44,793 bases of DNA from Desulfarculaceae bacterium JdFR-97. GTDB lineage: Bacteria; Desulfobacterota; Desulfocorpusculales; Desulfocorpusculum. The notes beneath the pieces are model-generated. The model searched no databases, was not told the origin of the DNA, and saw nothing but the letters and a program-made list of their open reading frames with translations. Of the stretch, positions 16,857-24,280 are shown piece after piece. The position numbers and the translations under genes were made by a program. Each line of letters opens with the position of its first letter. The stretch's first letter is position 1. The stretch lies in NCBI GenBank assembly GCA_002010915.1, contig MTPG01000046.1:44841-89633 (forward strand). The letters run 5' to 3'.

Positions 16857-17575
16857 AGGCTGTATCCCCTTCCCGACTCCTGGAGCGCCTTCGCGAAGAC
16901 CTGGAGACCGCCTTCCGAAGGGATCCAGCGGCCCGTTCCACCCTGGAGGTGCTCCTCTGCTACCCAGGCCTCCATGCCCTATGGATCCATCGGGTGGCCC
17001 ACGCTCTTTGGGTTCGAGGACATCGTCTATTGGCCCGCTTCCTCTCCCATCTGAATCGCTGGCTGACGGGAGTGGAGATCCATCCCGGGGCTCGAATCGG
17101 GCGGCGCTGCTTCATCGACCACGGGATGGGGGTGGTCATCGGAGAGACCGCCGAGATCGGCGACGACTGCCTCCTCTATCAGGGGGTGGTCCTCGGCGGA
17201 ACAAGCAGCAAAAAAGGAAAGAGGCATCCTACCTTGGAGGAAGGAGTCGTGGTCGGAGCCGGGGCCATTGTTCTGGGACCCATCCGGTTGGGTCGAGGCT
17301 CGAGGGTGGGTGCGGGGTCCGTGGTCGTCCGGTCCGTGCCGCCGGAGAGCACTGTTGTGGGGATCCCAGCGCGGACCGTGATCCAGCGTGGCCCTGAGGA
17401 CGACGTCCTTCAACACGGGAAGCTGCCCGATCCTACAGCTGGCATCCTTCAGGAGCTCCAGTTGGAGGTGGAGGATCTCAGGCGGAGGCTGCAGCGGCTG
17501 GAGGAACAGAAGGGAGAGACCGAGGGGACCACGCAGAAAAACAACTCCTCCATGCCCCTGCCGGTTCGAGGATAA
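16853..17575 (+). CDS. cysE: Serine O-acetyltransferase
   Basis: 240 residues. Converts serine and acetyl-CoA to O-acetylserine for CysK. The left-handed beta-helix hexapeptide repeats are visible ([54 protein letters not shown]), with the catalytic His in FIDHGMG and the acetyl-CoA loop GKRHP. The short N-terminal helical region is of the EpsC type. After the catalytic domain comes a coiled-coil tail of about 45 residues ([18 protein letters not shown]), in place of the usual short C-terminal peptide that docks into CysK. It lacks a terminal Ile, so a classic cysteine synthase complex is uncertain. GGAGG lies seven bases before ATG 16853. Confidence 0.95.
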   Translation: MKAVSPSRLLERLREDLETAFRRDPAARSTLEVLLCYPGLHALWIHRVAHALWVRGHRLLARFLSHLNRWLTGVEIHPGARIGRRCFIDHGMGVVIGETAEIGDDCLLYQGVVLGGTSSKKGKRHPTLEEGVVVGAGAIVLGPIRLGRGSRVGAGSVVVRSVPPESTVVGIPARTVIQRGPEDDVLQHGKLPDPTAGILQELQLEVEDLRRRLQRLEEQKGETEGTTQKNNSSMPLPVRG

Positions 17576-17877
17576 GGGCGGCCTCCCCAAAGGGGGCTCA
17601 GTATTCATCTCCTGTTGCATGGACCAGGGGGAGAGGATTTGACGCCATCCGCGACCCTGGGCTAAGATGGACCCTTCCCAAGATGGAAGGGCCCGGCTTC
17701 GGGTCCCGAGACCTCTCAGGAAAGGCAGGTGATGACGATGCAATGGATCATGCGTAGCCCCCTCGGGGGGCAGAACCGGAGGGAGAGACGGATGTGCACC
17801 TGGGACAGACTCATGATGCCGATCGAGGGGGATGCGCGGTCCCATCGTCGGCTCAAGCGCCTTTTCTGGAGGAACCC
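17576..17877 (+). other. Structured 302-base leader before the homocysteine biosynthesis gene
   Basis: No credible gene. Three clear hairpins: CCCTTCC (17672-17678) / GGAAGGG (17685-17691), immediately followed by CCCG (17692-17695) / CGGG (17700-17703) with loop GCTT, and GCCCCC/GGGGGC at 17757-17771. None has a T tract, so they are not simple terminators. A short frame from 17729 (ATG ATG ACG) has a ribosome-binding-like AGGCAGG but an unconvincing Arg-rich translation. I compared it by eye with SAM-I and SAH riboswitch cores and found no match. Confidence 0.45.
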
Positions 17878-19086
17878 ATGTCCAAGACCATTGAAGAGAT
17901 CAACGAGAGGATCAAAAAGGGAAAGGCCGTGGTTCTGACGGCCGAGGAGATCATCGAGTTCGCCAAGGAAAAGGGGGCGAAGCGAGCCGCCCAAGAGGTG
18001 GATGTAGTCACAACGGGCACCTTCGCCCCCATGTGTTCGTCTGGGGCCTACTTCAACCTGGGGCATACCAAACCCCGGATCAAGTTGGGGGGTGGACGCG
18101 TCACCCTGAACGGGGTGCCGGCCTACACCGGTTTCGCCGCCGTGGACCTGCTCATCGGCGCCACAGCCCTCCCTGAGGAAGACCCCCGCAATCAGGTCTA
18201 TCCTGGGGAATTCCGCTACGGCGGCGGGCACGTCATCCATGATCTGGTGGCTGGCAGACCAGTCCGTCTGGAGGCCAGGGCCTACGGCACGGATTGCTAT
18301 CCCAAAAAACGGTTGGAGATCGAGATACGCCTTGAGGACCTCAACGAAGCGGTCCTCTTCAATCCGAGGAACGCCTATCAGAACTACAACGTGGCGGTGA
18401 ATCTCTCCGATCGCGTCATCTATACCTATATGGGGATGTTGCGACCCAAGCTGGGGAATGCCAATTATTGCAGCGCGGGACAGCTTTCCCCCTTGATGAA
18501 CGATCCCATCTACAAGACCATCGGTGTCGGCACCAGGATCTTCTTGGGAGGAGGGGTCGGGTATGTGGTGTGGCACGGCACCCAACACAATCCTGGGGTC
18601 TCCCGAACAGACAAGGGGATCCCAAAAGAGGGGGCAGGCACGTTGGCCGTCATGGGGGATCTGAAGGGGATGAAGCCCGAATGGCTGCGCGGGGTCTCCT
18701 TCATCGGATATGGAGCCAGCCTGGCTGTGGGCATAGGCATCCCCATTCCCATTCTGGATGAGGAGATTTTGGAATACACCCTGGTGACGGACCAGGACAT
18801 TTGGGCCCCCATTGTGGACTACAGTGAGGCCTATCCCAATCGCAAACCAGAGAACCTGGGTCACGTCACCTATGCCCAGCTTCGCACAGGGGCCATTGAG
18901 ATCCAGGGCAAGGAAGTCCCCACAGCCAGTCTGTCAAGCTACTTCAAGGCCAGGGAGATCGCCCACATCCTGAAGGAGTGGATCCAGGAGGGAGAGTTCC
19001 ATCTGAGCAGGCCCGTGGCCCCATTGCCCGGCCCGGAAAGCGGCTACGCGTTTCGACCGTGCAAGGAACGTCCTGTGCGTGCTTAA
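17878..19086 (+). CDS. Homocysteine biosynthesis protein (COG1900 / DUF39)
   Basis: 402 residues of the HcyBio family. In methanogens and other anaerobes members are needed to make homocysteine from aspartate semialdehyde and a sulfide/persulfide source, bypassing acyl-homoserine. Typical stretches are TTGTFAPMCSSGAYFNLGH, RVTLNGVPAYTG, EFRYGGGHVIHDL, RAYGTDCYP, and FLGGGVGYVVWHGTQHNPG. Candidate sulfur-relay cysteines are about residues 53 and 140. The ferredoxin/NIL-domain partner found with some COG1900 genes is not present here, nor are C-terminal CBS domains. ATG 17878 follows GGAGGAA. Location after cysK-cysE makes a sulfur amino acid locus; a terminator closes it. Confidence 0.9.
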   Translation: MSKTIEEINERIKKGKAVVLTAEEIIEFAKEKGAKRAAQEVDVVTTGTFAPMCSSGAYFNLGHTKPRIKLGGGRVTLNGVPAYTGFAAVDLLIGATALPEEDPRNQVYPGEFRYGGGHVIHDLVAGRPVRLEARAYGTDCYPKKRLEIEIRLEDLNEAVLFNPRNAYQNYNVAVNLSDRVIYTYMGMLRPKLGNANYCSAGQLSPLMNDPIYKTIGVGTRIFLGGGVGYVVWHGTQHNPGVSRTDKGIPKEGAGTLAVMGDLKGMKPEWLRGVSFIGYGASLAVGIGIPIPILDEEILEYTLVTDQDIWAPIVDYSEAYPNRKPENLGHVTYAQLRTGAIEIQGKEVPTASLSSYFKAREIAHILKEWIQEGEFHLSRPVAPLPGPESGYAFRPCKERPVRA

Positions 19087-19104
19087 AGGAGCCCATTCTT
19101 GATG

Positions 19105-19137
19105 GACAGGGGGGTTCACCCCCCTGTCTTCTCTCTT
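19105..19137 (+). terminator. Rho-independent terminator after the homocysteine gene
   Basis: Perfect 10-bp stem GACAGGGGGG (19105-19114) / CCCCCCTGTC (19119-19128) with TTCA tetraloop, followed by the T-rich tail TTCTCTCTT. It separates the sulfur locus from the dehydratase-type genes. Confidence 0.88.
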
Positions 19138-19168
19138 CGGAGTGTGGACCCCGGCATCGGAGATGGAG

Positions 19169-20305
19169 ATGTCCGCACACGCCCCCTGGCATATCTTTGA
19201 GCAGACCCTCCACGATCCTTGGACCCTCGCCGCAGAATGGAAGCAACAGACGGGTGGTCCAGTCATAGGGCACCTTCTGCCCGACGTCCCCGAGGAGCTC
19301 ATCCACGCTGCAGGTGCCCTCCCCATCGCCCTGACGGGGGCCGGAGTTCGGGCGGCGCGGGCCCATGCCCTTATTCCCGGATACACCTGCAGTCACGCCA
19401 TGGGGGTCTTGGAAAGGGCCCTTACAGGGCAGCTCGAGATCCTCGATGGAATGGTGATCCCCTATGTGTGCGATACGACTCGAAACCTCCACCACATCTG
19501 GAGGCGGGCATTCCCAAAGATGTGGTGCGAATTCCTCCGCCTCCCCAAGAGGCTGGAGCACCCGGGTGCTAGGGACTATCTCAAAGAGGAATTCTCCAGG
19601 ATGAGGGAAGCCCTCTGCCGCCATACGCATCGAGCTGCAACGGATGAGGCCTTGGAGGAGTCTTTTTGTCTCTACAACAAGAGCCGGGCCAAGCTGAGGG
19701 AAGCCTATGAGAGACACCGGAAGGATCCCTCCACATGGAGCATTCGGAGGCTCCATGCCCTTGTGGCCTCGGCCCAGTGTGCCCCTAGGGATCTCCATCT
19801 CCAGTGGATGGAGCGGCTTCCTTGGAACACAGAGGCCGATGAGGCCTCCCATTGCCGAGTCCCCCTTTACGTGAGAGGCAAGATCTGGGATCCTCCTGAA
19901 CTGCCGGAGCTCTTGGACGGATTGGGCTTTGTGGTGGTAGGGGACGAGATGGTCACCGGATATCGGTCCGTGGGGGAGGACGTCCACCTCGGGGGAGATC
20001 CCCTGGAGGCCTTGGTGGAGCGGCATATGCGTCTGATCCCTTATGCAGGTTATCATCTGTCTCCTCGGGAGGTGGTGGATGGATTCCTCCGAAGGGTGGA
20101 ACAGAGCGGCGCAGCCGGGGTGCTCATTTTGGACCCCAAGTTCTGCGAAGCGGCCGGTTTTGATTCCCCCGATCTCCGTCAGGGGCTCCGGCGGAGGGGG
20201 GTTCCCCTTTTGGCCCTGGAGACCTCTGATCGGGGAGGTGCTGTGGGGGCCCTTCGTGTCCGCCTAGAGGCCTTCGCCGAGATGCTCTCCCAGACGGTTC
20301 CATAG
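19169..20305 (+). CDS. 2-hydroxyacyl-CoA dehydratase / benzoyl-CoA reductase-type subunit (HgdB/BcrC-like)
   Basis: 378 residues of PF06050 (HGD-D). Proteins of this family form heterodimers with a [4Fe-4S] cluster in each subunit and accept a low-potential electron from an ATP-hydrolysing activase, either to dehydrate 2-hydroxyacyl-CoA or to reduce aromatic acyl-CoA. Three spaced cysteines that fit cluster ligands are visible: GYTCSHAMGVLE, PYVCDTTRNLHHIW, and LDPKFCEAAGF. PEELIHAAGALPI near the N-terminus is also characteristic, and the CDT..L..IW stretch resembles BcrC-type subunits. The start is ATG 19169 with GGAG six bases upstream; ATG 19163 and GTG 19142 are alternatives. The substrate cannot be fixed from sequence. 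Confidence 0.88.
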   Translation: MSAHAPWHIFEQTLHDPWTLAAEWKQQTGGPVIGHLLPDVPEELIHAAGALPIALTGAGVRAARAHALIPGYTCSHAMGVLERALTGQLEILDGMVIPYVCDTTRNLHHIWRRAFPKMWCEFLRLPKRLEHPGARDYLKEEFSRMREALCRHTHRAATDEALEESFCLYNKSRAKLREAYERHRKDPSTWSIRRLHALVASAQCAPRDLHLQWMERLPWNTEADEASHCRVPLYVRGKIWDPPELPELLDGLGFVVVGDEMVTGYRSVGEDVHLGGDPLEALVERHMRLIPYAGYHLSPREVVDGFLRRVEQSGAAGVLILDPKFCEAAGFDSPDLRQGLRRRGVPLLALETSDRGGAVGALRVRLEAFAEMLSQTVP

Positions 20306-20319
20306 CCCGGCCGGGCTAT
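20302..20319. other. 18-base perfect palindrome over the BcrC-like stop codon
   Basis: ATAGCCCGGCCGGGCTAT is its own reverse complement and contains the TAG stop at 20303-20305. As RNA it would form AGCCC/GGGCT with a GGCC loop. No T tract follows, so it may pause transcription or stabilise the mRNA end rather than terminate. Confidence 0.5.
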
Positions 20320-20388
20320 TCAGGGAAAGGGAGTCGACATCATCCAAACCGCACAGGGGATCATTCGGGTCGAAAATAGCCAGAGCCA

Positions 20389-20559
20389 GCACAAGAGGTG
20401 TCCCTCACTTTGAGAAGTTCTTTTCGAGTCCGCATGAGGCGGACCTCGCTTCACTGGACATCCACAATGTGCCTTCGGCAAGTGGATGTGCGGGCGTTTT
20501 GTTCCGTCAAGAACGATGTGCGAAAAGACCTTCAAATTCGTTCAAGGCACCTCTTGTGC
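20389..20559 (+). ncRNA. Candidate structured RNA element (multi-helix junction) between the two dehydratase-type genes
   Basis: A nested structure spans 171 bases. The outer helix is a perfect 12-bp pair, GCACAAGAGGTG (20389-20400) with CACCTCTTGTGC (20548-20559). After an internal loop, a second helix pairs GAAGTTCTTTTCG (20414-20426) with CGAAAAGACCTTC (20521-20533), 12 of 13 matched. Inside are three hairpins: CGAGTCCGC / GCGGAcCTCG (20425-20448), CATCCAC/GTGGATG with inner TGCC-TTC-GGCA (20459-20488), and GTTC/GAAC (20501-20514). No protein frame fits. It does not match any riboswitch, 6S or SRP RNA I can recall. It could be a leader of the downstream gene, an independent RNA (either strand), or a MITE-like inverted-repeat element, although no target duplication is visible. 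Confidence 0.55.
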
Positions 20560-20587
20560 GGGCCCAGGAGTTCTGGATCGCTACTTT

Positions 20588-20618
20588 CAGGACCGTAGGG
20601 TGTCCTGCCCAAGCGGGC
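20588..20618 (+). other. Two further hairpins before the BcrB-like gene
   Basis: CAGGAC (20588-20593) / GTCCTG (20602-20607) with an 8-base loop, then GCCC (20607-20610) / GGGC (20615-20618) with loop AAGC; they share one G, so they would compete slightly. They end about ten bases before the AAGGAG ribosome binding site at 20629-20634, a placement suited to controlling translation. Confidence 0.45.
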
Positions 20619-20642
20619 CATGGCAGTTAAGGAGAATCCGGC

Positions 20643-21848
20643 ATGGAGCCCATCGAGAGCCTGCGTCTTCTTAAAGGCATCAATATCGACTACTACACGG
20701 CGGCCCATACAGCAAGGCAGAACGGGAAGTTCATCGCCTATGTCAATGCCTTTACCCCGGTGGAGCTTCTCTACGCCATGGACTTCATCCCGGTTTATCC
20801 GGAGAACCACGCCGTAATTCTCGGGGCTCGGAAGCTCTCGGAGGAGGTTATCCATGCTGCGGAGGGGATGGGTTACTCCCGGGATCTTTGTTCCTATGCC
20901 CTCTGCGACCTGGGATCTATCCGGACGGGGAAAAGCCCCACCATGGGGCTCCCTAAGCCGGACCTGCTCTTGGTCTCCAACAGCCAATGCGGGACTTTGA
21001 CCAAGTGGTTCGAGGTCCTAAGCAGGCTGTATGGGGCCCCCATGGTGCTTATCGATGTTCCTCAATCGGGGGACGGGCAGAAGGACTCCGCTGCAGAGCG
21101 TTACGTGAGGAGACAGCTGGAGGAGCTCGTCTCCATCCTGGAGGATATTACGGGCAGGCCCCTGGACGAGGGCCGCTTCAGGGAATGCATCCACCTCTCC
21201 CGGAGGGCCTCGGAACTCTGGAGCCGGGTATTGGAGACGGGAATGCATTGCCCCGCCCCTATGACCGTCTTCGACCAGTTCATCGCCATGGCCCCCATCG
21301 TCGCCCAGCGGGGAACGAAGGTGGCAGTGGATTTCTATGAGACGCTTCTGGAGGAACTCCAAGGCCGGGTGGAGCGGGGGATCTCCGCGGTTGGAGATGA
21401 ACGATTCCGACTCTATTGGGACAACCTCCCCATATGGCCCGAGCTCAGACGCTTGTCCCGGTTTCTGGAGGCCCAAGGAGCCGCCTTGGTGGTCTCCCTT
21501 TATACCTGGGCCTGGGCCACATTGGCGGTGGGGGAGGAGGACCCTTTCGGCGACTGGGCACATCAGTACCTCTATACGGCCAACCTCCACATGGAACGCC
21601 GCATCGAGCAGTATGAGGCATTTGCCCGCCATTACAAGCTGGACGGTTTCCTCTATCACTCCAATCGAAGCTGCAAGATGTTTTCGCAGGATATCCCCGA
21701 GGTCCGGAGGGCCGTCACCCAACGCACCGGGATCCCGGGGACGGTCCTGGAGGCCGACCATAATGATCCCCACCTCTATTCTGTGGAGACCTTGGAGGTC
21801 CAGATCCGGACTTTCCTGGAGATGCTTGGGGCCAAAGAGGTCCATTAG
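20643..21848 (+). CDS. 2-hydroxyacyl-CoA dehydratase / benzoyl-CoA reductase-type subunit (HgdA/BcrB-like)
   Basis: 401 residues, second PF06050 family subunit, probably the partner of the gene ending at 20305. N-terminal FIAYVNAFTPVELLYAMDFIPVYPENHA is typical of BcrB/HgdA-like chains. Candidate cluster cysteines are in DLCSYALCDLGS, SNSQCGTLTKWFE and HSNRSCKMFSQDI, the last followed by GIPGTVLEADHNDP and ending in VETLEVQIRTFLEML. AAGGAG lies about nine bases before ATG 20643. No activase (BcrAD/HgdC-type ASKHA ATPase) or ferredoxin gene is in the window, so the electron donor must be encoded elsewhere. Benzoyl-CoA reductase, 2-hydroxyacyl-CoA dehydratase or another reductase of the family are all possible. 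Confidence 0.88.
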   Translation: MEPIESLRLLKGINIDYYTAAHTARQNGKFIAYVNAFTPVELLYAMDFIPVYPENHAVILGARKLSEEVIHAAEGMGYSRDLCSYALCDLGSIRTGKSPTMGLPKPDLLLVSNSQCGTLTKWFEVLSRLYGAPMVLIDVPQSGDGQKDSAAERYVRRQLEELVSILEDITGRPLDEGRFRECIHLSRRASELWSRVLETGMHCPAPMTVFDQFIAMAPIVAQRGTKVAVDFYETLLEELQGRVERGISAVGDERFRLYWDNLPIWPELRRLSRFLEAQGAALVVSLYTWAWATLAVGEEDPFGDWAHQYLYTANLHMERRIEQYEAFARHYKLDGFLYHSNRSCKMFSQDIPEVRRAVTQRTGIPGTVLEADHNDPHLYSVETLEVQIRTFLEMLGAKEVH

Positions 21849-21892
21849 GCCCCTCTCGGCCTTTGGGTGCGTTGGCCAGCAGAGGTGGATAC

Positions 21893-22534
21893 ATGCGGCC
21901 AGAGGACTTTCTCCGCCGGGTGGGTGAAGTGTACCGAGGCAGGATCCCGGCGGTTTGCTCCCTTCCTCAAGGGATCGAGAGAGACTGGGAATGGTTGGAG
22001 TCAAGGCTTTGTGAGGTGGTGGAAGAGGCAGGGGCCGCGGAGGCGTTCCTCCGTCGTGCACGAGGGGTCCTCGAGACCCTGAAGGAAGACGGACTCCGCT
22101 ACAGGGACCTGGTCGAGCTGTTTCAATCCTTGTCCGTCTGCGAGGGGGGAGGAACACCATGTAACCTTCAAGGACCGTTGGGGAGGTTCCTCCTTGCCCT
22201 TCATGACACCTATGTCCTCGGGCGAAACCGAGACATCCTTCCCCTCAAGGAGGAACTCCAAGAGGAGTCCACTTGCCGGAGATGTGGGCTGTGTTGCATC
22301 GGCCCTGCCGAGGGCCCCATCAGCACCTCTCCTGCGGATCTCTCCCGCTGGGATGCCATGGGTCGAGATGATCTACTCTATTTCACGCGTTTCGGCCCTG
22401 CCGGAGCCCTTAGGGCCCGGTCCTTGGAGTTTCCCTGCTGTCCTTTCCTGAGGTTCTCTGCAAAAAAGAAGAACGGCCATTGCCTGGTCCACCCTGTAAA
22501 ACCCCTTGTCTGCCGTCAGTTCGTCTGCGGATGA
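21893..22534 (+). CDS. YkgJ-type cysteine cluster protein
   Basis: 213 residues. The C-terminal half has the zinc/iron-chelating YkgJ pattern: TCRRCGLCCIGPAEGP, FPCCPFLRF, and HCLVHPVKPLVCRQFVCG, with about nine cysteines, likely binding an Fe-S cluster or zinc. The N-terminal half is helical and carries two more cysteines of unknown role. ATG 21893 with AGAGGTGG just upstream starts 44 bases after the BcrB-like stop, so it is probably part of the same operon. It could help deliver or protect metal for the two Fe-S subunits, but that is inference from position only. Confidence 0.82.
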   Translation: MRPEDFLRRVGEVYRGRIPAVCSLPQGIERDWEWLESRLCEVVEEAGAAEAFLRRARGVLETLKEDGLRYRDLVELFQSLSVCEGGGTPCNLQGPLGRFLLALHDTYVLGRNRDILPLKEELQEESTCRRCGLCCIGPAEGPISTSPADLSRWDAMGRDDLLYFTRFGPAGALRARSLEFPCCPFLRFSAKKKNGHCLVHPVKPLVCRQFVCG

Positions 22535-22541
22535 GGGGAAC

Positions 22542-23189
22542 TCAGCGGATTCGATCCATAAAGACCCGGAGGTCGGGGACCACTTCCCGCCCTTTTTTCT
22601 TCCCCGATCGATCCAAGAAGTAGGCTCGGAGTCCAGCTTGGCGCGGGGCCAGGTAATCGAATTCCCAATGGTCCCCCACGTGGACCATCTGAGAGGGTTC
22701 CACCCCGAGCATGGAAGAGACCTCTTCATAGAACTCTCGGGATTTTTTCACCCTTCCTAGGTCCGAGGTTGCAGAGATCACCCGTTGAAAGAATCCGTTA
22801 AGCCCTCCAACCTCCATCTCCACTTGGATAAAGGGTCGGCTGGCATTGGAGAGGATGACCAGGGGATGGTGTTGGGCCAGGAGACGGAGGACATCGTGCA
22901 CCTCAGGATAGGGTCGAATCAGGTGGCGGTGTGCCTCAAGGATCTCTTTCCAGTGGCGGCTCAGGCCGAACCGGTGGAACCAATAGTCCAGTTGATACCA
23001 TGCCAGGTTTCCATCTCCCACCTCATCGTACTGTCGATAGACCCACTGCTTTGCCTCCTCTACTCTCATTCCCCGTTGCCGAGCGACGAGTTTAGGGATG
23101 GCCTCCCGCCATACAGCGGTGCTGAACTCGTGGCTGATCAGGGTCCCGTCCAGGTCGAATGAGACTACAATGGATCTATTTCGGGACAT
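22542..23189 (-). CDS. HAD-superfamily hydrolase (phosphatase-like)
   Basis: 215 residues. The four HAD motifs are present: I VSFDLDGTL (nucleophile Asp), II VILSNAS, III the Lys of GRVKKSREFY, and IV HVGDHWEFDYLAPRQAG. A helical cap lies between motifs I and II (WVYRQYDEVGDGNLAWYQLDYW), a C1-type cap as in REG-2/haloacid dehalogenase-like phosphatases. Substrate unknown. ATG 23189 has AAGGAG five bases upstream. The gene converges with the YkgJ-type gene (seven bases apart) and is divergent from the P1 peptidase gene, with 66 bases between the starts. Confidence 0.88.
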   Translation of the reverse strand: MSRNRSIVVSFDLDGTLISHEFSTAVWREAIPKLVARQRGMRVEEAKQWVYRQYDEVGDGNLAWYQLDYWFHRFGLSRHWKEILEAHRHLIRPYPEVHDVLRLLAQHHPLVILSNASRPFIQVEMEVGGLNGFFQRVISATSDLGRVKKSREFYEEVSSMLGVEPSQMVHVGDHWEFDYLAPRQAGLRAYFLDRSGKKKGREVVPDLRVFMDRIR

Positions 23190-23255
23190 ATGAGCTCCTT
23201 GACTGTACGTTGAGGGCCATTCTAAAGTAGCGCTCGATGGAGGACAAGGGGGGAT

Positions 23256-24245
23256 GTGGTGGACGGAGATATCACGGAGATCGAAGGAGTCCTCGTGGGG
23301 CATGCCCAGGACACCCGGGGCCTCACTGGATGCACTGTGGTGATAGTGGAGCAAGGTGCTGTGGGGGGGAGTGACGTCCGAGGCACGGCCTCGGGGACCC
23401 GACAGATGGACTCACTGGGGCCCCTTCACTTGGTGGAGCGGATCCAAGCAGTCCTTTTCTGCGGGGGGAGTGCCTTCGGGCTGGAGGCGGCCGGAGGGGT
23501 CATGAGATATCTGGAGGAGAAGGGAATGGGGTTTCGAACCCCCATAAGGACGATCCCCATCGTACCCACGGCTGTCATTTTCGACCTCTCCCTGGGAGAT
23601 CCCCGAGCCCATCCCACACCTGAGATGGCCTACCGTGCCTGCCAGGAGGCCTCTGCGGGACCCCTCCTTCAGGGGAGTGTGGGAGTGGGGATCGGGGCCT
23701 CGGTGGGAAAGTACCACGGAATCGGCCGCGCCATGAAGGGCGGATTGGGCAGTGCGTGTCAGCGGACACAGGGCGGTATCTTGGTGGGGGCCCTGGCCGT
23801 GGTGAACGCCTTCGGAGACGTAGTGGATCCCTCCACCGGAGAGATCCTGGCAGGGCTTCGGGCAGAGGCGGGAGGGATGGACCTTTCCGGGACCGTTCGG
23901 GAGATGATCCAAGGTGTGCCCCGGGAAGGGGGGCTCCTGGAGCATACCACGCTGGTCTTGGTGGCAACCGATGCGGAGTTGGACAAGGTTCATTGTTGTC
24001 GCCTTGCACGGATGGCCCAAGGAGGGCTGGCTCAATGCATCTCCCCCTCCCTTTGTCCGGTGGACGGCGACGTGGTGATTGCCCTCTCCACAGGGCACAA
24101 GAAGGGGGATTTTGGGGCCCTGGGGGCCGCGGCTCAGCGCGTCACGGTACAGGCCGTCCTCAGGGCGATCCGAAGCGCCGATGGTTTGGGCGTTCTTCCC
24201 GCTTGGCGCGACCGGGTCCGACAGAGGGCGACGGAAAGGCCCTAG
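23256..24245 (+). CDS. P1-family (DmpA/NylC-type) peptidase
   Basis: 329 residues. N-terminal-nucleophile hydrolase family that includes the aminopeptidase DmpA and nylon oligomer hydrolase NylC, which activate by self-cleavage. Family landmarks are GVLVGHAQD, VRGTASGTRQMDSL, VLFCGGSAFGLEAAGGVMRYLEEKG, VGIGASVGK, and the nucleophile region EHTTLVLVATDAELDK, then DGDVVIALSTG. The predicted nucleophile is Thr231. The residue before it is His230, whereas NylC-like enzymes have Asn. The substrate is unknown; DmpA-like enzymes take peptides and amides. GTG start at 23256 (a second GTG follows as codon 2) after a GGGGGG run. Confidence 0.87.
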   Translation: MVDGDITEIEGVLVGHAQDTRGLTGCTVVIVEQGAVGGSDVRGTASGTRQMDSLGPLHLVERIQAVLFCGGSAFGLEAAGGVMRYLEEKGMGFRTPIRTIPIVPTAVIFDLSLGDPRAHPTPEMAYRACQEASAGPLLQGSVGVGIGASVGKYHGIGRAMKGGLGSACQRTQGGILVGALAVVNAFGDVVDPSTGEILAGLRAEAGGMDLSGTVREMIQGVPREGGLLEHTTLVLVATDAELDKVHCCRLARMAQGGLAQCISPSLCPVDGDVVIALSTGHKKGDFGALGAAAQRVTVQAVLRAIRSADGLGVLPAWRDRVRQRATERP

Positions 24246-24280
24246 ACAAGGAGGATTCTCGGGGGTAGAATACGCACGCC

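Noticed and set aside
17576-17877. SAM-I or SAH riboswitch
   Set aside because: No conserved core sequences of these classes could be found by eye on the plus strand.
17716-18864. Long reverse frame (about 380 codons) opposite the homocysteine gene
   Set aside because: It lies opposite a well-supported COG1900 gene and shows no motif; long antisense frames are frequent in GC-rich coding DNA.
18944-20056. Long reverse frame opposite the BcrC-like gene
   Set aside because: Antisense shadow; spans the terminator and the real gene start.
20302-20319. Intrinsic terminator after the BcrC-like gene
   Set aside because: The palindrome is perfect but is not followed by a T tract and the next gene seems to be in the same unit.
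20389-20559. 6S RNA
   Set aside because: Size is close and there is a closing helix and internal loop, but the inner part branches into three hairpins instead of one terminal arm.
21018-22160. Long reverse frame opposite the BcrB-like and YkgJ-type genes
   Set aside because: Crosses two real genes and has no recognisable protein features.
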